Made by a program: the position numbers and the translations under genes. Shown here piece after piece: positions 58,639-64,000 of a stretch of 64,000 bases of DNA (positions are counted from its first letter, which is position 1; each line of letters starts with the position of its first letter). This stretch comes from Streptomyces canus. Lineage in GTDB: Bacteria; Actinomycetota; Actinomycetes; Streptomycetales; Streptomycetaceae. Under the pieces are notes generated by a model. That model was not told the origin of the DNA, searched no databases, and saw nothing but the letters and a program-made list of their open reading frames with translations. The stretch covers positions 5,766,001 to 5,830,000 of the forward strand of contig NZ_CP107989.1 of NCBI RefSeq assembly GCF_041435015.1, given 5' to 3'.

Positions 58639-60708
58639 ATGAGCGACATGATCACCGCGGACCTGGTCGATCTCGACCTGTCCGCCGACACCAAGGAAGC
58701 GGCGGCGCGTGCCCTCGCCGAGCGCATGGTCGCCCTGGGCCGGGTGACCGACCTGGAGGGCTTCCTCGCCGACGTGGCCGCCCGCGAGGCACAGATGCCG
58801 ACCGGCCTCGACGGCGGCATCGGCATCCCGCACTGCCGCAGCGAACACGTCACCGAGCCGACACTCGCCTTCGGGCGCAGCGCGGCCGGGATCGACTTCG
58901 GCGCGGCCGACGGTCCCGCGGACCTGATCTTCCTGATCGCCGCACCGGCCGGCGCGGACGACGCCCATCTGACGATCCTGTCCTCGCTCGCGCGCCAGCT
59001 GATGAACGCCGAGTTCACGGACGCGCTGCGGTCGGCGGGGAACGCGGAGAGCGCCGCGGCGCTGATCCGCGGGGACGAGGCACCGGCGCAGGCGGCCACC
59101 GAGGCCACCGCGGGTGCCGATGAAGACTCCGTTGCGGCATCGGCGGCGGCCTCCGCCGATGCCGCAACGGCCAGTACGGCAGCGGAGCCGGCGCAGGACA
59201 CGCGCCCCTTCCGGATCGTCGCCGTCACGTCCTGCCCGACCGGTATCGCCCACACCTACATGGCGGCCGAGTCGCTGGAGAACGCCGGCCGCGAGGCGGG
59301 TGTCGAACTCGTCGTCGAGACGCAGGGCTCGGCCGGCTTCACCCGGCTCGACCCGGCGGTCATCGCGGACGCGGACGGCGTGATCTTCGCGCACGACGTC
59401 CCCGTACGCGACAAGGACCGCTTCGCCGGCAAGCCCACCGTCGACGTCGGCGTGAAAGCGGGCATCAACCGCCCGGCCGAACTCATCACCGAGGTCCGCG
59501 GGAAGGCCGAGCGCGGCGAGGTCAGCGCGGCGGGCCGGCCCGGCTCCACGCCGGTCGAGCGGGCCGGCGAGTCCGGCGACAGCTACGGCACCAAGCTCCG
59601 CAAGTGGCTGATGACCGGCGTGAGTTACATGGTCCCGTTCGTAGCCGCGGGCGGTCTGCTGCTCGCCCTCGGGTTCGCGATCGGCGGCTGGCAGATCGCG
59701 AGCGCGCCCTCGGTCATGAAGCACTTCTCCTGGACCGAGATCGACAGCTGGGGCGCCCTGCTCTTCCAGATCGGCCAGGTCGCCTTCGGCTTCCTCATCC
59801 CGGTCCTCGCCGGATACATCGCCTACGGCATGGCGGACCGCCCCGGCCTCGTCCCCGGCTTCGTCGGCGGAATGATCGCCTCCAACATCGCAGCGGGCTT
59901 CCTCGGCGGTCTGGTCGCCGGTCTGCTGGCGGGTGGTGTGGTCCTCGCGATCCAGCGGATCAAGATCCCGCCGGTGCTGCGCGGCATCATGCCGGTGGTG
60001 GTGATCCCGCTGATCTCCTCGCTGATCGTCGGCTTCCTGATGTTCGTGGTGGTCGGCAAGCCCATCGCCGAGGCCCAGAAGGGCATGACGGACTGGCTCA
60101 ACGGCCTCTCCGGTGCCAACGCCGTCCTGCTCGGCGTCCTCCTCGGCCTGATGATGTGCTTCGACCTCGGCGGCCCGGTCAACAAGGTCGCGTACGCCTT
60201 CGCCACCGCCGGCATCGCCGTCCAGGACCCGAGCGACTCCGCGATGAAGGTCATGGCCGCCGTGATGGCCGCGGGCATGGTCCCGCCGCTGGGCATGGCG
60301 CTGGCGACCACCGTCCGCAAGAAGCTCTTCACCCAGACCGAGCGTGAGAACGGCAAGGCGGCCTGGGTCCTGGGCGCCTCCTTCATCTCCGAGGGCGCGA
60401 TCCCGTTCGCCGCGGCCGACCCGCTGCGCGTCATCCCCGCCTCCATGGCGGGCGGCGCGGTCACCGGCGCGCTGTCGATGGCCTTCGGCGCCACCCTGCG
60501 CGCCCCGCACGGCGGCATCTTCGTGGTCCCGCTGATCGGCAGCCCGTTCCTCTATCTGATCGCCATCGCGGCGGGCGTGTGCGTCACGACCGGCCTGGTG
60601 ATCGTCCTGAAGAGCATGCGCAAGCCGGCCGCGGGGACGGCGGCCACCGCGGCGACGGGGGCCGCCGACGCCCCGACGGCCGATCAGAAGCAGCCGGTCG
60701 CCGCGTAA
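58639..60708 (+). CDS. fruA: Fructose-specific PTS enzyme IIABC
   Basis: The 689-residue fused permease imports fructose as fructose-1-phosphate. The IIA domain (about 1-150) has the phosphoryl His65 in GIGIPHCRSEH. After an Ala-rich linker the IIB domain has its active Cys199 in VAVTSCPTGIAHTYMAAESL. The IIC membrane domain runs from about 320 (WLMTGVSYMVPFVAAGGLLL) to 670, with GGPVNKVAYAFATAGIA and FISEGAIPFAAADPLRVIPA. ATG 58639 has GAAGGAG upstream. This single-chain IIABC form is typical of Streptomyces. Confidence 0.95.
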   Translation: MSDMITADLVDLDLSADTKEAAARALAERMVALGRVTDLEGFLADVAAREAQMPTGLDGGIGIPHCRSEHVTEPTLAFGRSAAGIDFGAADGPADLIFLIAAPAGADDAHLTILSSLARQLMNAEFTDALRSAGNAESAAALIRGDEAPAQAATEATAGADEDSVAASAAASADAATASTAAEPAQDTRPFRIVAVTSCPTGIAHTYMAAESLENAGREAGVELVVETQGSAGFTRLDPAVIADADGVIFAHDVPVRDKDRFAGKPTVDVGVKAGINRPAELITEVRGKAERGEVSAAGRPGSTPVERAGESGDSYGTKLRKWLMTGVSYMVPFVAAGGLLLALGFAIGGWQIASAPSVMKHFSWTEIDSWGALLFQIGQVAFGFLIPVLAGYIAYGMADRPGLVPGFVGGMIASNIAAGFLGGLVAGLLAGGVVLAIQRIKIPPVLRGIMPVVVIPLISSLIVGFLMFVVVGKPIAEAQKGMTDWLNGLSGANAVLLGVLLGLMMCFDLGGPVNKVAYAFATAGIAVQDPSDSAMKVMAAVMAAGMVPPLGMALATTVRKKLFTQTERENGKAAWVLGASFISEGAIPFAAADPLRVIPASMAGGAVTGALSMAFGATLRAPHGGIFVVPLIGSPFLYLIAIAAGVCVTTGLVIVLKSMRKPAAGTAATAATGAADAPTADQKQPVAA

Positions 60709-60761
60709 CCCCTGCCCCTTTGGGGCTGCTGTGAGTTGTTCACGGCACCTGCGAGATACGT

Positions 60762-60791
60762 CACGGTCCGGGACCAAAGTCCCGGACCGTG
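60762..60791. terminator. Perfect hairpin after fruA
   Basis: CACGGTCCGGGAC and GTCCCGGACCGTG form a perfect 13-base stem with loop CAAA, 53 bases after fruA. It ends 16 bases before the next start codon, so it could also affect that gene. Confidence 0.85.
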
Positions 60792-60807
60792 GTGTCTACT
60801 GGAACGC

Positions 60808-61062
60808 ATGCCTGAGCACGTCTCCGTCTACCAGTTGCTGGGTATGACCCTTCTCGTCCTGGTGGCCGTCGCCTGGGTGATCGGGCTGGCCGTCATGCTG
60901 CGCCGTGGCCGCCGCGAGGCCGCGCTGTGGCGTTCCGGCCATGGCCTGCCCGCCCTGCCCCACCAGCGACAGACCGGCCCCGGCCGCGAGTCCGTCGAGC
61001 TGACCCCGGCGGAGGAGGACGCGTTCGCGGGTCTGGTACGACAGCTCGGCGGCGGTCGCTGA
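60808..61062 (+). CDS. Small single-pass membrane protein
   Basis: I do not recognise this 84-residue protein. It has one membrane helix (about 8-30, YQLLGMTLLVLVAVAWVIGL), a basic stretch (RRGRREAALWRSG) that would face the cytoplasm, then a Glu-rich tail ending EEDAFAGLVRQLGGGR. ATG 60808 follows a perfect hairpin by 16 bases and has only a weak GGAA upstream. Third positions are GC-rich, so it is probably real. It lies between fruA and DUF6227. Confidence 0.7.
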   Translation: MPEHVSVYQLLGMTLLVLVAVAWVIGLAVMLRRGRREAALWRSGHGLPALPHQRQTGPGRESVELTPAEEDAFAGLVRQLGGGR

Positions 61063-61122
61063 CACGGGCGCCGGAGCGGGACCTACGGGGGTTTGTACGG
61101 GGGCGCTCGTGCGGGAGCGTGA

Positions 61123-61145
61123 GCGGCTCAGGAGACCTGAGCCGC
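61123..61145. terminator. Hairpin overlapping the DUF6227 stop codon
   Basis: GCGGCTCAGG and CCTGAGCCGC pair perfectly around AGA. The stop codon of the DUF6227 gene (61128-61130) lies in the stem. Confidence 0.8.
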
Positions 61146-61874
61146 GCGTCGCTCCATGGCGTCGCGGGCCGCGTCCTCGGTGACGTACACCTCGCACATG
61201 TGCCGCCCGTCGGGCGTCGCCGTGTGCTCGACCTCCCACAAGGAGATCTCCGCGCCGTCGCGCAGCAGGAACGCGTGCTCGTACAGCGAGAAGCCCAGTC
61301 CGGCGCGCCCCGCCCGGCACGGGCGTCCGAACGCCTGCGTGATCTGGTGGGCGAACGCGTCCGCCAGCAGCGCGGCCGTCTCGGGGCCCGGCCGGTCCGT
61401 GTTCTCCGCCCGGCGCAGGAGCCGCCGCGCGTGGTCCGCCGAGTCATCCGGGACGTAGGCGTGCCGCGGCGTCTGCACGGCGGTGAGCTGCACCGTCACC
61501 GGCAGCTCGAAGTCCGGGGTGTCGGGCGGTAACGGCAGCCGCGCGGTCGCCGCACGCACCTCCTCCTCGTCGACGTACACCTCGTGCTGCGGAACGCTGT
61601 CCCGCGCGGTGTTGTGGACGAGCTCCCACAGAGTGAGCGCCGAACCGTCGGCGAGCAGCCACGTGTGCCGGTACGTCTCACGGTGCAGCCCCGCGCTGTG
61701 GTGCGCGGAGTGCAGCGAACTGTCGTGCGCCAGCGCGCAGTCCAGTCGCCGTATCGTCTCGTCGGGCAGCTCGAAGGAGTTCAGGGCACGACCGAGGAGC
61801 CGCGCGAGGTGCTCCTCCGGAGACTCGGGCGACTCGGGTGGTTCGTACGCTGCCGTCTCGTACGGAACGCTCAA
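61128..61874 (-). CDS. DUF6227 family protein with an in-frame TTA codon
   Basis: The 248-residue soluble protein contains EEHLARLLGRALNSFELPDE, the DUF6227 N-terminal motif, and two similar halves built around an LxxGxxxxLWELxH pattern (LLADGSALTLWELVHN; LLRDGAEISLWEVEHT). This family is confined to Streptomyces and relatives and has no known function. Codon 115 (61530-61532) is TTA, in ARLPLPPD, so translation may need bldA. The stop codon is inside a terminator stem. Confidence 0.85.
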   Translation of the reverse strand: MSVPYETAAYEPPESPESPEEHLARLLGRALNSFELPDETIRRLDCALAHDSSLHSAHHSAGLHRETYRHTWLLADGSALTLWELVHNTARDSVPQHEVYVDEEEVRAATARLPLPPDTPDFELPVTVQLTAVQTPRHAYVPDDSADHARRLLRRAENTDRPGPETAALLADAFAHQITQAFGRPCRAGRAGLGFSLYEHAFLLRDGAEISLWEVEHTATPDGRHMCEVYVTEDAARDAMERRAAQVS

Positions 61875-62051
61875 GGTTTCTCCCGGCGTTGCTGCATGTC
61901 ACCTTGTGGGTGCATACCGTAGCTCCTCGGTCGGACATCATGTCCGGGAACCGAGAAAACGTACGCCCGGAAAACGCCCGGGCCGCGCAGGAAGTTCCCA
62001 CGCGGTCCGATGTTCCGTCAAAAACCCCCGGTCAGAAGGCCTTTGCGATGA

Positions 62052-63278
62052 TCAGGAGGTGCTGACGGCGCTCCCCGCGACCCACTCGTTCCATGACAGG
62101 TTCCAGCCGTTCAGCCCGTTGTCGGGCGCCACCGTCTTGTCGGGGGAGTTCTTCACGATCACCACGTCCCCGATCTGTGAGCTGTCGTAGAACCACTTCG
62201 CCGGGGTGTTCCCCTGGCCGCCCTTCACATCCTGCAGTCCGACGCAGCCATGGCTGGTGCCCGCGCGCCCGAACGGCGGATTGCCCTTGTTGTACCAGTA
62301 GTTGCCGTGGATGAAGGTGCCGGACCGGGTCAGCCGCATCGCGTCCGGGACGTCGGGGATGTCGTACGCGTTGGCGAGGGCGACCGTCCGGCTGTCCATG
62401 CGGATCTTCTTGTACTTCTCGGAGATCACCATCTGCCCGTTGTACGTGGTGAACTCCGGGCTGCCCGTCGAGATCGGCACCGACTTGATGGTCCGCCCGT
62501 CCCGTACGACCTTCATGGTCTGCGTGTCGGCGTCCACCGTGGACACCTGGGAGCGCCCGATGGTGAAGCTGACGGTCTTCTCCTGCACACCGGTGACGCC
62601 GCCCGCGCCCTCGACCCCTTCCAGGTCGATCTTCATCGTGACCTTGGAGCCGGCCTTCCAGTACTCCTCGGGCCGGAAGTCGAGCCGCTGCGCCCCGAAC
62701 CAGTGCCCGACCACCTGCTGTCCACTGCTGGACGTCACCGTGATGTGCGACTGCACGGCCTTCTTGTCGCTGATCGCCTTGTCGAAGCTGAACGACACCG
62801 GCATCCCCACGCCGACCGTCGTCCCGTTGTCCGGCGTGTACGTCCCGATGAAGCTGTGCGCCTTGGAGACGGTCGTGAAGACGGACTTCGCGGCCACGGA
62901 CCTGCCGTCCGAGTCCTTCGCCGTGGCGGCGATCCGGTACTTCGTGGCACGCTCCAACTGCTCCGTGGGCTTCCAGGTCTTTCCGCCCGCGGTCATCGAC
63001 CCCGGCACGTCCTGCCCCGTGCCCGCCACCGTCATCCTCACGCCGGTCAGTGTGCCGTCACTGACCTTCACGCCGGTCGAGTTGATCGACGCGCCCGTCG
63101 AACCGTTCTTGGCGGAGATGGCGATCTGCGCAGCGGAGGTCTGCGCGGGGTCCTTGCCGCCCTTGCCTTCGCTCCCGGCGTCGGAGTCGCCTCCGCACGC
63201 GGTGAGGGTGAGGGCGCCGACCATCAGGACGGCACAGGCCCCCAGTGCGCGCCGTGCTGCTATGTCCGGCGTTGTCAC
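62052..63278 (-). CDS. Lipoprotein L,D-transpeptidase with Ig-like domains
   Basis: The 408-residue enzyme probably starts at GTG 63276-63278 because GGAG lies 6 bases upstream; ATG 63290 is the alternative. A lipoprotein signal ends in the lipobox LTLTAC. Two Ig-like domains (about 50-250) precede the YkuD domain, whose motif is HGNYWYN ... TSHGCVGLQ with catalytic His and Cys. The C-terminal tail is Trp/Asn-rich (GLNGWNLSWNEWVAGS). This architecture matches mycobacterial LdtMt2-type enzymes that form 3-3 cross-links in peptidoglycan. It acts outside the membrane. Confidence 0.93.
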   Translation of the reverse strand: MTTPDIAARRALGACAVLMVGALTLTACGGDSDAGSEGKGGKDPAQTSAAQIAISAKNGSTGASINSTGVKVSDGTLTGVRMTVAGTGQDVPGSMTAGGKTWKPTEQLERATKYRIAATAKDSDGRSVAAKSVFTTVSKAHSFIGTYTPDNGTTVGVGMPVSFSFDKAISDKKAVQSHITVTSSSGQQVVGHWFGAQRLDFRPEEYWKAGSKVTMKIDLEGVEGAGGVTGVQEKTVSFTIGRSQVSTVDADTQTMKVVRDGRTIKSVPISTGSPEFTTYNGQMVISEKYKKIRMDSRTVALANAYDIPDVPDAMRLTRSGTFIHGNYWYNKGNPPFGRAGTSHGCVGLQDVKGGQGNTPAKWFYDSSQIGDVVIVKNSPDKTVAPDNGLNGWNLSWNEWVAGSAVSTS

Positions 63279-63439
63279 GAGATGCTCCATATTCGTGTGA
63301 TGTGCGCTGTCCGCTCCACTCGGTGAAGAAAGAGGGACTCGGTCCCTGCCCGGGTTCCCTGACAACGCGACGAATGCCATGCCGTGACAGAACCCGGACG
63401 GGATGTGGGGGTGGGCTTGATGTTGGCCGGGGTGCCTAC

Positions 63440-63546
63440 GGGGGTGCCGGGTCGGGTTGTCGGGCGGGTGCGGGTCCGTTGTGGCTGGTCGCGCAGTTCC
63501 CCGCGCCCCTGAGAGTTGAGGTGACCCGTGCCACGATGGACCGTTC
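63440..63546 (-). repeat. Dispersed 107-bp repeat, copy E
   Basis: Inverse partner of copy D, with the invariant 24-base core at 63487-63510. It lies between the L,D-transpeptidase start and the downstream end of the P1 peptidase gene. Both flanking genes are on the minus strand. Confidence 0.85.
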
Positions 63547-63567
63547 GGGTCGCTGCAGGCATCCGCC

Positions 63568-64000
63568 TCAGCCCCCGACGGCGTGCCCCCCGTACAAGTC
63601 CTCATACGCCGGCCACACCCCACCCGCCCCCTCCACCGACTCCGCCGCCCGCACGGCCCGTACGATCGCCCGCGTCACCGCGTCCGCACCCGCGGCGAGC
63701 ACGGAGTTGAGTGCGAGGGGATCGTCGGCGTCGAGGGGTCGCGCCCCCGTGGCCAGGGTGAACACCGTGTCGCCGTCGTGCAGCAGGTGCACCGGCCGCA
63801 CGGCACGCGCGATGCCGTCGTGCGCGGTCCCGGCCACCTTCTGGGCCTGCGCCTTCGACAGTTCCGCGTCGGTGGCCACCACCGCGAGCGTGGTGTTCAG
63901 AGGCGGCGGCGCATTCTTCGACGCGGTCTCGGCGAGCCGCCGGCGCGCGGCGTCGTGCACCCGCTCCTCCGGATACCGCACCCGCCCGTCGAACAACTCC
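63568..64000 (-). CDS. P1-family (DmpA-like, S58) peptidase, C-terminal part
   Basis: The visible 143 residues are the C-terminal end of a gene that continues beyond 64000. They include APPPLNTTLAVVATDAELSK, the strand holding the autoprocessing-fold region, then VAGTAHDGIARAVRPVHLLH and DGDTVFTLATGARPL. These match P1/DmpA-type aminopeptidases, which cleave themselves before a Ser or Thr to become active. The nucleophile lies outside the window. It ends ahead of the dispersed repeat. Confidence 0.85.
   Translation of the reverse strand, partial: ELFDGRVRYPEERVHDAARRRLAETASKNAPPPLNTTLAVVATDAELSKAQAQKVAGTAHDGIARAVRPVHLLHDGDTVFTLATGARPLDADDPLALNSVLAAGADAVTRAIVRAVRAAESVEGAGGVWPAYEDLYGGHAVGG

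Overview
The window is high-GC actinobacterial chromosome, almost certainly Streptomyces. Codon third positions are overwhelmingly G or C, GTG and TTG starts are common, in-frame TTA codons are rare, and several genes are typical of the genus: fbiC, hrdD, helR preceded by a rifamycin-associated element, XRE/DUF397 pairs, a Tat-exported GH11 xylanase, DUF574 methyltransferase and DUF6227. No rRNA, prophage, intact transposase, integrase or CRISPR array is visible. There is one tRNA, tRNA-Arg(CCU). The content looks like ordinary chromosome with many one-component regulator/target pairs and one degraded island.

1-10.5 kb: two near-identical MmyB-like regulators in direct repeat flank a two-gene oxidoreductase unit. 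A DDN-like F420 reductase, an EEP-family hydrolase, an orphan DUF397 gene, an FAD monooxygenase, an F420-type LLM oxidoreductase and the FO synthase gene fbiC follow. Cofactor F420 is a recurring theme here. 10.5-19.5 kb: a degenerate YkuD-like membrane protein, DUF2165, a secreted LamG protein, a STAND-type NTPase with a TPR tail, DUF2750, an HxlR/NmrA pair, and an ADP-ribosylglycohydrolase-family protein lacking usual metal-ligand motifs.

19.5-30.3 kb: a sodium:solute symporter, an SDR and a barrel protein sharing a perfect palindrome, a polytopic membrane protein, a D-Ala-D-Ala carboxypeptidase with a long repetitive N-terminal tail, a GPP34 protein, and an XRE-DUF5753/DUF397 pair. 30.3-41.8 kb: an ArsR-like regulator translationally coupled to glutathione peroxidase and divergent from an MFS gene with a TTA codon; DUF2235 plus peptidoglycan amidase; a DUF574 methyltransferase; an overlapping xylanase/acetylxylan-esterase-like pair; helR; DoxX/HxlR; and a GvpU-like protein.

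41.8-43.1 kb is a degraded island around tRNA-Arg: an MFS N-terminal fragment, a frameshifted gene and a TetR remnant. 43.2-64 kb: an SDR, TetR, a double-IclR fusion, an M6 protease, a TetR-MFS operon, MarR/DODA dioxygenase, a PAT-like acetyltransferase, sigma factor hrdD behind a sigma-R-type promoter, WYL/MFS, the fruR-fruK-fruA fructose PTS operon, DUF6227, a lipoprotein L,D-transpeptidase and the C-terminal part of a P1-family peptidase.

A dispersed repeat with a 24-bp invariant core occurs five times. Three copies lie next to gene ends in non-coding DNA, and two lie in frame inside the carboxypeptidase gene. Three genes carry a TTA codon and are therefore candidate bldA targets.
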